In this document: positions 50,255-61,628 of the stretch, piece by piece
Position numbering within the stretch: position 1 is the first letter of the stretch
How the letters are laid out: every line of letters begins with the position of its first letter
Source of the DNA: Phallusia mammillata
Lineage: Eukaryota > Chordata > Ascidiacea > Phlebobranchia > Ascidiidae
Length of the DNA: 64,000 bases
Direction of reading: 5' to 3'
Assembly: GCA_003260075.1 (NCBI GenBank)
Contig: QLIY01000418.1
Location: 68,337-132,336, forward strand
Notes under the pieces: generated by a model
Told to the model about the DNA's origin: nothing
The model's database searches: none
The model's input: the letters and a program-made list of their open reading frames with translations, nothing else
Made by a program: the position numbers and the translations under genes

Positions 50255-50616
50255 CAGTAGTGGAATTCAGTCGGTTGGCACTGGTTCTATAGAACCGTTT
50301 CACGAAATTTTATGAGATCAGCAAACCGGTTAGCATTACTGGTTACTGTCAATGGACTGTTTGTAACAGAACCGGCTGAAAAATGTGACTTTTGTGCAGT
50401 GCCGGATTAACCAGGCAAAGTAGGCAGCACGTGCCTACAGGCCAGTCAAAAATCCAGGCCACTTTAAAATCAGGCAACACTGATAATTCTAATTTTTTAG
50501 TTGACAATCCTGATTTTCGGGCCACTTATACACTGCGCCTACAGGCCAGCAGACCCTTAATCCAACACTGCTTTTGTGATAGAACCGGGTGACAAAAATT
50601 TTGAATCCCACCACTG
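50255..50616. mobile_element. CAGTGGTGGGATTCA MITE interrupted by another MITE
   Basis: Outer ends are CAGTAGTGGAATTCAG and TTGAATCCCACCACTG. After removing the inner element the copy is a normal family member. The outer flanks TTCTTAGG and TTCTTTAC are only partly alike. Confidence 0.85.
50397..50570. mobile_element. Nested hAT-type MITE, CAGTGCCGGATTAA family
   Basis: Ends CAGTGCCGGATTAACC and TTAATCCAACACTG; exact 8-bp target duplication CTTTTGTG (50389-50396 and 50571-50578) inside the outer MITE. Confidence 0.93.
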
Positions 50617-51920
50617 TTCTTTACGATTTTGTGGATTAAATGTGTCAGCTTTACACAAACTTTTGCTGCCAGGCATAATATATTAACTTAATAACGCTCT
50701 ACTGGCAAATGTGCTGTTTGTACCAACTTTTCAACTTCCTATTCAGGTCGCTTTCATAGGGATAACATTGTGATTGTGACAAACAGTGGAATATTGTTGT
50801 TTTTTGTGACATGCTTATTCACCTCTGACGCCATCTTTAAGTGAAACGCCACCATGGACGTATTGGTTTGTGGGATGTATAATTTCCTCTTGATTTTGTT
50901 TTACCACTTAACGACATCAATGCCACATTTTATCTGTATGTTATCAGCATTAATTTAAAATCGATAATTAATTTTTTGAGGGATTTAACTTATAACAGCG
51001 TTTTGTTGCTATCATTATGAATTGAAGTAATATTTTTATTGCTAATTCGCAGATGTCCCCCCCCCCCCACATTTTATCTGTATGTTATCAGCATTAATTT
51101 AAAATCGATAATTACTTTTTTGAGGGATTTAACTTATAACAGCGTTTTGTTGCTATTATTATGAATTGAAGTAATATTTTTATTCCCAATTCGCAGATGC
51201 GGTTTATTTCACTAAACTCAAACGAAACACTAAAAAATGTACAAAACATTCACAGAGTCCTTGGCAAGTTATAATGTTACCACAATTTGGCATCTTATAA
51301 CAACGTTGTCGCGTAGTTTGTAAGGAGCGATTTGTAAAGTGATGTGACACATGTGCGGACACCTAGCGGTCAATTTGCATAATTTTTATTTCCCCCGGGA
51401 TGTCTTGAAATCCCTAGGGACTTTTCTTGTCAGACTGAGATGTGCGTTACTTTACCTAGCTTTTCAATTCAATCTGGATGTAAAATTTATACAGGTGCTG
51501 TACAGGTTTGACTAGTGGTTCTCAACCAGTGGTTCGCACACCACTGAGATTTTAAGGTAGTACGCTAGTAGCTTTCTGCTGTAGTTAACTGACCCAACTG
51601 ATCAGCCCTGGTTTTGGACGAAACTCGTGTCAGGGACATTTTTTTGGAATTGCTAACCTTGATGTTTTTAGAAAAATGTTATCTTACGAAGAATGCGCCT
51701 ATGTCTTGGCCTACTAATCCAAACAGGGTTTAGGTTTAGGTGATTGGCAGCGTTAGAAAAATTAGGCGGTACGCAATCAGTATAAGGTTGAAATCCACTG
51801 CTGTAGACGAACTGATTAAAGTTAAGATCCACACCTACACCGTTACTACAATCGTTATGTGGCAGGGACTCGCTTTATAGGGTTTATCATAAGACACTAA
51901 ATTGTGTCATGTGAAGACAC

Positions 51921-52341
51921 TAGTGATGGGACGATACCAGGTTTTGAAGCGAGTACCGATACCGAGTACGAGTACCACATGTATATACAATCGATACCGA
52001 GTACGATTACCGAGTACTTAGGTGTAGTGTTGTACTTAGTTGTATATCACTGGCTAATTTATCTGCCATGGTCGGGGTACAGGCGTGCACACACACATGC
52101 CGAAAAATGTAATCTCCACGTGATAGCGAAAAAGATAATCGTAAACTGGCGGAACTTTTTTCCAATTTTGTGCTGTCCGAAGCAAATATTGGCATAAAGT
52201 TGCCCGTATTCTTATGGTGTACATCGGCCTTCGGTACTCGCACGTATCGAAAACTGAGACAAAATATTTCGATACCGACTACGAGTATCGATACCACTGA
52301 AATCGTTCGATACCGAGTACCGAGTACCCGTCCCATCACTA
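51921..52341. mobile_element. hAT-type MITE, TAGTGATGGGACG family
   Basis: Ends TAGTGATGGGACG and CGTCCCATCACTA with the exact 8-bp target duplication GAAGACAC. Both arms contain short iterations of GAGTACCGATACC. A second copy is at 60292-60541. Confidence 0.93.
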
Positions 52342-52821
52342 GAAGACACATTAGCATATTCAGTAAGGTTTAATACCAATCGCCATGATGCAAAATAGTT
52401 CAAGATAATATGTCATCACCTGTGTGAGCTTTTTTATCACTCGACTAGGGAATTTAAATATGCCCCAAATGAAGCAGCGCATCTAAGCAACAAATACAAT
52501 TCCCAGATATAAATAAGTTAAGTGTATGGCAATTTGTTTACATTTTATAAATTTTTATACCAGACAGATTTTTATATTTTTACATTGGCACATCATTTCC
52601 TTGCCTGTCATCAAATTTTATGAATTGCACGGCATGCGTACAACCTCCCGCAACTTACTTGTGTCAATCATTTATGACGTCACACTGCATCCTGTTTCGT
52701 ATAAGTGGGTTGTAGAACTCGTCGTTTGTCCTCCTGCCCACGCAAGAGCCGAAGTAGTGTGTTTGACGTCACTAACTGTTTTTTTTCTTTTACAGGCGCT
52801 AAATCATGTAAATATTTCGCT

Positions 52822-54959
52822 ATGATGTCATTGATTACTTTGTTATTGTTTGTTACACTTTTTCTGGGACGAAGTTGGAGCAAAAGTATCAGGTGATTTT
52901 TCTTTAAAAATCTTTAAAATTTGAATAATTTTAAGTTTGCTGAAAAGTTTTTTCTGCGATTTTGCGTTGACTTTTTGTGCTTCTACCAAAACTTATGGTG
53001 GTAATATTCTGTTTTTAATCTACATGAAATCTACATACAATTGGTAAATTTCTTGTGCCAATTACTGGAGCTATATAAAGCAGGTTAAAATACTTTTCGC
53101 CCCCTTTTACTTCGTTTTACAAAAATAATGTGCGATATTTTTTGAACGTTAAGCAGCGTACAGGAAGCTTGCATTGCTTACATAAATAAGGATATTTGAT
53201 TGAAGTCAGCAAACAAAGAACTTTGAATTCATTTCAGTGACCATGGAGTACAAATCGGAGCAGTATCGAACTCCACCAACCAAACGAACACGAATACGTT
53301 ACCCAGGTCCCCACTGAGTTCATCATCGTCCACTACGTACGCTTGGTCGTCATGGCAACCGCAAGTGGTGGTCACGTGCAACTCCTCGGCCGCCCTCCTA
53401 TGGCCTGGCGACCCCGTATGTTCCGCTAGTGGGCTGCAGCAGAAACGCAAGTGCGAGGCGAAGGTCGGCAGCGTGGGAAAATTAGCGCCCGACTTGGAAT
53501 GCGGAACCGGAAGTGTCCGAACTGTGAGCTGTGAAACGCAAAATGTAAGCACGAACACTTTGTTGGGACGTTGATATATTTGTTTACGTGGTATCGTGGC
53601 AACCGCCAAAGAGCATGTTCCTTCGTGCTTTCAAATCCCCGTTTTAAGCACAGTCAACTTGCGCTGATAATGACAACAGCGATTGTTCAAAATTGTGCAC
53701 TAAGATGTATCCTATGCACACAAGTACTCTGGCAGTTATGCTTTTATTCAAATTACATTTCAAGTCTGTGTATAGTGTTTCTTAAGTTTTACTCTCTTGG
53801 AAAAATATCTTGCTTGTGTTCAACTTTAAATGAAAAATTAACTGTCCGAATTTCAAAATTACTTTTTAAAGACCATTTCTACTAGAAAAGTAGACAATTA
53901 CTTCTTGTTAATCACTTAAGCCACTTTTTTTAGTTATGCGGTTCGTGGTCTTCGGTGGTTAGAGTTCCCTGGTGCAAAAATGTTACGTGTCGTCACGGTC
54001 CGATGATTTATAAAAACGGCACCAGCGGTTTTTACAGAACGAGAAAATGTGACAGCTCAAAGGTAATCAAACAAAAAATGTTTTCTAACTCTATCAGGAT
54101 CACGTATAATCACCTTTACTAATATTTCTATATTTGATAGAAATATTGCCTTTTTAATCAGGTTTCTGGGTGGTTTACTTCTACTTAAACCAGTAGTTCT
54201 CAAACTGTGCGTCGCGACGCCCTGGTGAGTCGTTTCAATTTTCCAAGGTCGTCGCGGAATAGTTTCGTTATCGTTTTGTGGTTATATCATTAAACACAAC
54301 TTTAATAATAAGTTTCGTGCGTCGCAAGATTAGAAAACTTTCCAGAGGCGTCGCAACAAAAAAAGTTTGAGAACCACTGAATTAAGCAACTAAAGTACTT
54401 CCGGACAGTGGTGGGATTCAAATTTTTGGTCAGCTGGTTTTGTCACAAAAGTCATATTTTTCAGACGGTTCTGTTACAAAAAGTCCATTGACAGTAACCA
54501 GTAATGCTAACCGGTTTGCTGATCTCATAAAGTTTCGTGGGACGGTTCTATTGAACCGGTGCGAACCGGCTGAATCCAACCACTGTTCCAGAGAACTTGT
54601 ATGCAGAACATTTACCTAGAATTTTTTTTAAAAAACATCGTTTGTTTAGTAAATTTTCTAGGTATTTCCCTTCAGATTCTATGCAGTACATTTCTGCTAA
54701 AAAATACTTTAATCAAAGCCAACACTTTTAGACAGTTGTTGTCTAGTAATTGCACTGGTAACTATTTTCAAAAAACTTTGCACTAATATTAACACGAGCA
54801 ACAGGCACTACGATGTTATTCACTACAAACAAATTATGTGCCAGTTAAGGCTTTGGTTTTTGACATCTTCAGTTCCTTATTTAAATAGAATCTATTTTTT
54901 TGCAGATCCAAGTTCACGAGAATTGCACTAGGGTGATTTATATACGCGGTAGATTGTCT

Positions 54960-55051
<92 letters not shown>

Positions 55052-56202
55052 GCAGGGGGTGGAGCAGGAGGTGGGGGGATTAACCCTAGCAACCCCGGCC
55101 CCGAAAACCCACAACAAGAAGACGGTTTGACGGCATCAACTAAAATCATAGCATTCTCGGTGGCTGGTGTTGTTATGGTAGCGCTGCTCGGATTCGCTGG
55201 AACGAGGTCAGTCATGCGTTGAATATGTCATTATGACATAAATCAAGCAATAGTTATTCATGGTTACGTCACAATTGCAGATTGTCGCGAACAGTGAAAT
55301 TCGCCCCTCTAGGGCACTCTCGTGACAGAACGCACAGCAGTTCCGTGGAAGCCAACGACGTAAGTGGAGTTAATATCAGTGAAACAATACAAGTGTTCGA
55401 CTAACATTGTTACGTCACACAGATCCAATACGAGTCAATCAACCGGGGAAACAACATGACTTCACCACGGACTGTGGTTGTCAATCAAGCGGGGGGTCAA
55501 CCAATCAGAAGACAGCAACACGGTCGACGAATGGCTCCGCCCCTTTCCAATCTGTCTGTGATTCGCGAGGAAGAAGTTGATGACGTATTTGAAGATGATG
55601 AAATGTCGGAACACAACAGTGACGTGTCATATGATGATGACGTAGACAATGTGTCGAGCATAGAAACTAATGACGTCACAATCAAAACGCGCAGCGATTG
55701 TGAAGAAGTAATGGATTACATGGATAACGTCATCACTCAGTTCGAAGAGGATGATGACGTAATTGACCGTGACGTCATACGCGCGAGCGAGTTTAGACAA
55801 TCGGCAAATTCGAACTTGCTTTCAGAATACGGTTGGGACCCACGTGATCACTCAAGTGAAAACCCACCAATCACAATCGAGAAACTGAAAGACGGATCCG
55901 GGGAAGGTTTTTTATCGGCATCCGCGCTCTCTCTAGCCTCAGCCGAGTTTTTAATGTCGGGAAGTCCCCTAAATAAACAACATATGACGTCATCGCTGTC
56001 GTCATCACTACTGACTGATGACGATGTAAGCGTCATCGGTTCGTTAACGTCTACGTCATCGCTTAACGCGTTGAAGCGGGAGCCGTCACAGCTCCTTGCA
56101 CTTAAGCACTTTGCGTCCATGCCGGATATGACAAAAGCAGTGAAAAATATCCCGGATGTAGACGAAGTTTTAGCGGGAAGTTTGGAATGGAGAAAAACAT
56201 GA
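52822..56202 (+). CDS. Type I membrane protein with two TSP1-like repeats and a long acidic tail
   Basis: Exons: 52822-52892, 53238-53544, 53934-54062, 54906-55206, 55281-55359, 55423-56202. Residues 1-21 form a signal peptide (MMSLITLLLFVTLFLGRSWS). A Ser/Thr-rich stretch with NST and NQT sites follows, then two Cys-rich modules: WSSW with KRKCE and a CETQN end, and CGSWSS with RTRKC; both resemble divergent thrombospondin type-1 repeats. A Gly/Pro-rich linker leads to one transmembrane segment (IIAFSVAGVVMVALLGFAG) and a tail of about 295 residues rich in Asp, Glu and Ser. The 88-base C run (54962-55049) lies in the linker exon; frames on its two sides need not agree, so that part is unreliable. 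No orthologue was recognised; a role in adhesion or guidance is only a guess from the domains. The start follows an acceptor at 52795. Confidence 0.75.
54191..54379. mobile_element. hAT-type MITE, CAGTGGTTCTCAAAC family
   Basis: Ends CAGTAGTTCTCAAAC and GTTTGAGAACCACTG in intron 3 of the TSP1-like gene. Flanks ACTTAAAC and AATTAAGC match at 6 of 8. Confidence 0.8.
54406..54585. mobile_element. hAT-type MITE, CAGTGGTGGGATTCA family
   Basis: Ends CAGTGGTGGGATTCAAA and GGCTGAATCCAACCACTG; 180 bp, in the same intron. No clean target duplication is visible. Confidence 0.85.
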
Positions 56203-56329
56203 AAACATAATTTGAAGGGTTTGCGACAAATGTACGTTACATACGTCACAAAATGGGTTATGACGTAATACAGGGATATGGTTTGAAGCCTGTGGTTCGA
56301 CTTTTGGCTGGTTCACCGCTGAGCCTGCG

Positions 56330-56480
56330 TCGCTCAGTTGGCAGAGGGCGAGTCGCGGTAAAGCTCATGTCGTGGGTTGGAGTCTATGCCTTGTCATTTG
56401 GGAATGCTTGGTGACCGGCTGATTCTGTATTACGCCTTCAATGTGTCTGGCGTACAATGGTTCGAAACCAACACCTAGTT
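56330..56480 (+). repeat. tRNA-derived SINE
   Basis: The head reads GCCTGCGTCGCTCAGTTGGC (acceptor and D-arm, A box) and GTCGTGGGTTGGAGTCT (T-arm, B box); the tail is GGAATGCTTGGTGACCGGCT. Tail copies are at 13541, 27485 and 46615. It lies about 130 bases after the TSP1-like stop. Confidence 0.7.
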
Positions 56481-56583
56481 CTAAAATCTTCAAATTTTGA
56501 CATAAAGTTTTCGCATTGCCCTTTTTTATCTTTGTGTTATTGCAATTATTTATTACAACCTGCAACTTACATTGTGCTTTTAA

Positions 56584-56589
56584 AATAAA
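56584..56589 (+). terminator. Possible poly(A) signal of the TSP1-like gene
   Basis: AATAAA, about 380 bases after the stop codon and downstream of the SINE. Confidence 0.4.
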
Positions 56590-56816
56590 GGAACACGCAC
56601 TTTTTATTAATTTTGGAAATCCCGTTTTTAGGTTTCTGATCCCTGTATTATTAAAAAATATTTCTACTATCTTTGCGAATGAAATCTAGGTTTTCGCAGG
56701 CATTGCGGGTATGCGTTTTGTTGCTCCATAGAAACAATATATTTAGTGTATAGTCCAGTTTATTTTGCTCGTTGAAAGAAAGCATAGCAACACGATTGCC
56801 CTAAAACAGTGGTTCT

Positions 56817-57187
56817 CAATCTTGTACGGATCGCGTACCACCTGACTATACTTTTTCTATCGCTGCGTACCACCCAAACCTCTGTTTGAATGGATAGACC
56901 AAGAAACTGTCCATTTTCTCAACGTGGATAGCATATTTAGAAATTTTAAAAGACTGTCCCAAACACGAGTTTCGCCCAAACCAGGGTTGATCAGCTGGGT
57001 CAGTTCAGTTGCAATTTTAGATCGAACTTAAATTAGGTTTAGCAGAAAGTTACTCGCGTACCAGCTGAAAAGTTCCGGCGTACCACCAGTGGTATGCGCC
57101 CCCCCCCCTTTAAATGAAACACTTGCGGTCTCTTAAAACTACTTAGCGGTCACCCTGGGTATGCGTACCACAGTTTGAGAACCACTG
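56817..57187. mobile_element. hAT-type MITE inserted in the AAATAGCTGCGCAAC repeat
   Basis: Ends CAGTGGTTCTCAATC and GTTTGAGAACCACTG; flanks CCCTAAAA and CTCTAAAA match at 7 of 8. The host repeat resumes on both sides (from 56757 and to about 57290). A C run lies at about 57100. Confidence 0.85.
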
Positions 57188-57188
57188 C

Positions 57189-57972
57189 TCTAAAACACTC
57201 ACCAAAGTTGGAAATAGCTGCGCAATATTGGAGTCTTGGAGCACATAACAGTGGATGGCACAAAACTGCAGCGACACCGTATTATATTTATGAAAAACAG
57301 AGAAATGCATTGATGCAAAACACTTATTTTCTCCGAAAGTATTTCTTTGTATTTATGAGAAAAATTATGATCGTATTCCAGTCCTACTTACGTCAAAGCA
57401 TAGACTTACATGCGCTTTCAGAATAAGGTATGTAAATTCTATGGCCAAAGACTGTCCTGTGTAGTATGTTCGTACAGAAAGATAAAGGTTTGTTATCTAA
57501 GATTTTGTTACCTCAATTCACACGTTTGGCGAAATTTAGAATTCATTAAATGCCACGTATGCTTTGGCCTATTTTTGCCCTGCACTTAACCCCCCCCCCC
57601 ACCAAAGTTGGAAATAGCTGCGCAATATTGTCTTGGAAACAGTGGATGGCACAAACACCGTATTATATGCATGAAAAACAGTTTGCTAACTGGGATGAAA
57701 TACATTGATGCAAAACACTTATTTTCTCCGAAAGTATTTGTTTGTATTTATGAGAAAAATTATGATCGTATTCCAGTCCTACTTACGTCAAAGCATAGAC
57801 TTACATGCGCTTTCAGAATAAGGTATGTAAATTCTATGGCCAAAGACTGTCCTGTGTAGTATGTTCGTACAGAAAGATAAAGGTTTGTTATCTAAGATTT
57901 TGTTACCTCAATTCACACGTTTGGCGAAATTTAGAATTCATTAAATGCCACGTATGCTTTGGCCTATTTTTG
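57189..57972. repeat. Duplicated 390-bp segment around a C tract
   Basis: The segment starting CACCAAAGTTGGAAATAGCT occurs at about 57196-57588 and 57601-57972 with indels near its start. The second copy ends at an N (57973). Confidence 0.9.
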
Positions 57973-58374
57973 NGGAGGAAAAGAGGAGCTGGACTACCAT
58001 GTTAGTATACTATGGTTAAAGGGTTAAAACTTAAAAAGTCTAAATAATTTCGCAATTTCTTTTTTCGATAAGATCTTTGTGTTATCGCAACACCAGTGAA
58101 AATAAAAATCTCTTGGTTGTCACGTGATTCGTAGCAAAGTCGTCGAAAACTTTTCGATTGTTTTGGAAATATGATTTTTTCAAGTAAACTTACTGTTACT
58201 GCTGTTGCTGCTGTAACTTTTTCATCTGCAAACTAATGGCGCCCGGTTTATTCCTGCTGTATTTTTGTTAAGGGTAGTCTAAATTGTGTGGGGATTATAT
58301 GCCAATAGGGGCATCGTAAAGAAATCCAAATTGTTAGACTGTAGATTTTTTGCACTTTTTACACTAAATATTGT

Positions 58375-58380
58375 TTTATT
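58375..58380 (-). terminator. Possible poly(A) signal of the sulfotransferase gene
   Basis: AATAAA on the minus strand, about 160 bases after the stop at 58542. Confidence 0.4.
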
Positions 58381-58541
58381 AGATAGCAAGCATTAAACAT
58401 TTTTTGCTGTACATCAATTCTTGCAGTATGAAAACAAACTTGAAGGCGCAGAAATATTCATTTGTATTTTGTTTCTAAATATGCTTGAAACATACTTGAA
58501 GATTGATCAACACATAAATGTAAAAACTGCACATTGTACTG

Positions 58542-61500
58542 CTAATAGATTGAATAATTATCGCCGAAAAGTCTTTTAAGTACTGGTGGCGGCGGGTAGC
58601 CGAAAATAATATAATCTTCAATGAGCAACTTGTACAGTTTTAACACTTGATGGCGTGGTTGTACACTTGAGTAATACTCATACACCATGTCTTGGTTAGT
58701 ATGATTCTGGTAAGCTGCTGGCAATGAAAGGTCATTGGGCGCCCCAATATGTTGCAGAATGTATCTGAAAATACATCAATAAAACAAGCATTACAGAAGG
58801 TCGAAAATCTCGCTGGAGAAAATAGCAGCACAATTGGCCAAATGTCTGGGTGTGTCCATATAACTGGATACCAGCTGGTTAAAAAATGGAGGTAGGTGAT
58901 TAACAAAAACCTAAAAAAAGCCTTACCCAACACTATAAGAACGAAAATGGTCACAATTATCAAAAATTAAAAAAAAACACAAAGCAAGACACAATAGCTT
59001 CCTTATTTATGTTATAGGTTTGTTGTGAATTTTTTGTCTACATCATGGATCTTATTACAACTGCTCACTTTGAATCTTCTGCAACTGTTTCCTGATGTCC
59101 GATGAGGTCATAATCAAGGTCGCACGGTTGACAGAGAGTCGTGTACTTGGTCCAATGTACGTTGTCTTCAGTTAAAGAGTGCGGATGTGTTTCCACGAGG
59201 TAATTCACAAATGTACTAAATGTTGGACTCTCCCGTTCTGTGAAACAAGTTGTATTGTTAAAATATATATTGCTCCTTGTGTTGTCAAACCTAACATACA
59301 TATAAATGTAAAAGAATCGAGCCAAGAAGTGATAAGCTGCAGACAGCGCCTCATCTATTTTGTGCGATGCCACAACTGGGCATACACCACAGAGGTAAAT
59401 GGCTCACAATGGCCAAGCAAACACTTGGGAACCAAAGTGAAGTCGGCTCAGTGTCACAGTCTCAATGTAGAAGCATCGAGCCACACAGAATTGGTGAGGC
59501 ATGGCTTTTAACCCTGTTACTCCCCACAAACTGGAGTGCCGTTGAATGGCTACACTGGCCATTACGGTTGATCTCTCGTCATCAGCTGCCCCTGATGAGA
59601 CCTTTATTGGTGAAACAGTGTGTACTGTCTGCTGCTTTATGTATGAAATGTAACTTCTAGACTAAAATTAATGTTTGAATATATATTTGACTCTGTAATT
59701 ACTAGTAGTAGGAGTCTTTCTGTAACACACTGCATAACAGGAACACATAAATTTAACAGATTATAAGCCATTTTTTTACCTTCATTTGGGTCTCCAAACT
59801 CTTTTTGAATCTTTTTTGCAAATTTTCCAGAATAACTTCCAGGTATTGTTTCCAATTTTGACCTGTATGCTGATACAAGCCTTTCGAATGGCTCACGAAC
59901 AACGATCATTTTTACCCACTTGGGATCGGACAAATATGCATATTTTTTTGCTCCCCTAATCTGATGTTGCCGTTTAAACTGAATCGAAAAGTCTTCGCTC
60001 TGTAAGTAAAAAGCATGAAAAGTGAAAAAAATGTAAGTGTAAAAAATGTACTTGAACCTATGTTTTTTTCTAAATATTGATTTAGTTTGAATATCTAAAG
60101 CCTTCCATATAGGCGAAATTAATATATATTAAAATATACATCTGTTTCTTAAATGAAACATTTAACTGATGCTAGTTGTCCGCCGCTCTTGAGTAATTCT
60201 GTAAATTTTTAATTTCTAAATGTATTTTACAAGTGTCCAACCACAAAGTGTTGTATAAACAGTAGAAAGAATAATTGTCAATGGTTTGTTGTAGTGATGG
60301 GACGATACCAGGTTTTAAAGCGAGTACCGTTACCGAGTACGAGTACCACATGTATATACCTTCGATACCGAGTACGATTACCGAGTACTTAAGTGTAGTG
60401 NNNNGGTACAGGCGTGCACACACACATGCCGAAAAATGTAATCACCACGTGATAGCGAAAAAAATATACATAACCTGGCGGAACTTTTTCCCGATTTTGT
60501 GCTGTCCGAGCACCGAGTACCGGGTACTCGTCCCATCACTAGTTTGTTGACCTATACATTCTAAAAATTTTTGTCTTCAAATTTTTATGACTTTGAAAAC
60601 AAGAAAAAATCGATTACTTGAAATTCCAGGGTTGTTTGGATGGTTACTTACGTTCGTATCTAAATGTGTGTCCCTTATAAGTTCTGTAAACACAATTTTC
60701 CAATGTGTGATTCCGGTTTTTGGTATTTGACAGAAAATTGTTTTGTATTGTTCCGAACTTACTAAGTCATCTCGAGTATTTCCTTTGTTGTGTTTAAGTC
60801 CTGGAAATCAGTAATTTCTCACAATTATCAACAATATCACAAAAACAAACAAAAATTAAGCAACATTATGTTTAGTTAAGTTAGTTTTTAATTTAATTTT
60901 GTTAAAGTTAATGTAGTGGACAATTAAATAGTTTTATGTCTTTGTGTCACTTGACAAACTTTTTGGTGGGGAATGAATCCTGTTTTCAGGGTATTTAAAC
61001 TGTAAGCAATCCAACTTAGTGAATTGCAGTCATTTTTAGACAATTGCTAACCTAATTTGCCAAATCTATACGATGAGTCACAGTAATTAATTTGTATTAA
61101 AAAACAGTATAATTAAATAATTACAATAATTTAAAGAAAATTAAAAAAAAATTACCCAGCTTTTGACAGTTTTTTCGAACTTGGGATCTTCTTTCTTCCA
61201 TTCTTTGCTTCATTTGTTTTAAAAAGTCTTCATTACTCACATGAGATGTTTTTGGTGGGTTTAATTGCCTCTTGTTAAATTGTGATTTATTTTGAGTTAA
61301 ACTGTCATTAAGCAGACTTTGGTAGCTCAGTAATAAAATTGTCATTGCTCCGAACACGAACAGTCCAAGTTGAATATGTTGGCTTGCTTGTTTACGTATT
61401 ATCGCATGCTTAACTTTGGCCCCCCCCCCCATCAGATGTTTTTGGCAGGTTTAATTGCCTCTTGTTAAATTGTGATTTATTTTGAGTTAAGCTGTCATTA

Positions 61501-61628
61501 AGCAGATTTTGGTAGCTCAGTAGTAAAATTGCCATTGCTACGAACACGAACAGTCCAAGTTGAATATGTTGGCTTGCTTGGTTACGTATTATTGCATGCT
61601 TAACTTTGAAAAACATTGTGGCTACCAT
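58542..61628 (-). CDS. Carbohydrate sulfotransferase of the CHST11-14 type, five exons
   Basis: Minus-strand exons: 61156-61628 (contains an assembly duplication), 60652-60800, 59780-59999, 59069-59237, 58542-58764; phases agree. Counting the duplicated part of exon 1 once gives about 350 residues, normal for the family. It is a Golgi type II membrane enzyme moving sulfate from PAPS to a glycan. After a short cytosolic tail, LGLFVFVAMAILLLSYQ is the membrane anchor, followed by a basic stem. CQIPKTGITHWK is the 5'-phosphosulfate-binding loop and VREPFERLVSAYRSKL the 3'-phosphate-binding motif; a C-terminal YYSSV block ends in FGYPPPP. The motif style is closest to chondroitin/dermatan 4-O-sulfotransferases; the exact substrate is not settled. 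A C run at 61421-61430 splits exon 1 into two diverged copies, so the exon is not readable as it stands. Confidence 0.88.
59584..59637 (+). ncRNA. Hammerhead ribozyme, degraded copy 2, in a sulfotransferase intron
   Basis: The conserved core CTGATGA (59592-59598) and GAA (59612-59614) are intact, and stem III ACAGT/ACTGT with loop GTGT is perfect, followed by the C of a GUC site at 59629. Stem II (GACC with GGT) has lost one base pair next to the core, and stem I is broken by a CC for A change. The preceding 70 bases match those before copy 1 (TGGAGTGCCGTTGAATGGC). It lies antisense to the host gene, in its intron 3. Confidence 0.65.
60292..60541. mobile_element. hAT-type MITE, TAGTGATGGGACG family, with gap
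   Basis: Ends TAGTGATGGGACG and CGTCCCATCACTA; exact 8-bp target duplication GTTTGTTG. Four N bases at 60401-60404 mark lost interior. It lies in sulfotransferase intron 2. Confidence 0.92.

Larger units (their letters stand above)
46135..52821. other. Intergenic repeats upstream of the TSP1-like gene
   Basis: Apart from the elements listed separately, this stretch holds a SINE tail (about 46610-46700), a 52-base C run (47794-47845), a segment duplicated at 50922 and 51069 around C residues, and a degenerate MITE at about 51514-51803. A good acceptor at about 52795 (TTTTTTTCTTTTACAG) implies that a noncoding first exon of the next gene lies here, but it cannot be placed. Confidence 0.5.

Noticed and set aside
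59065-59373. Sulfotransferase ending at the in-frame stop near 59065
   Set aside because: A GTGAGC donor lies just before the stop, and the exon at 58542-58764 supplies the expected C-terminal family block in phase.
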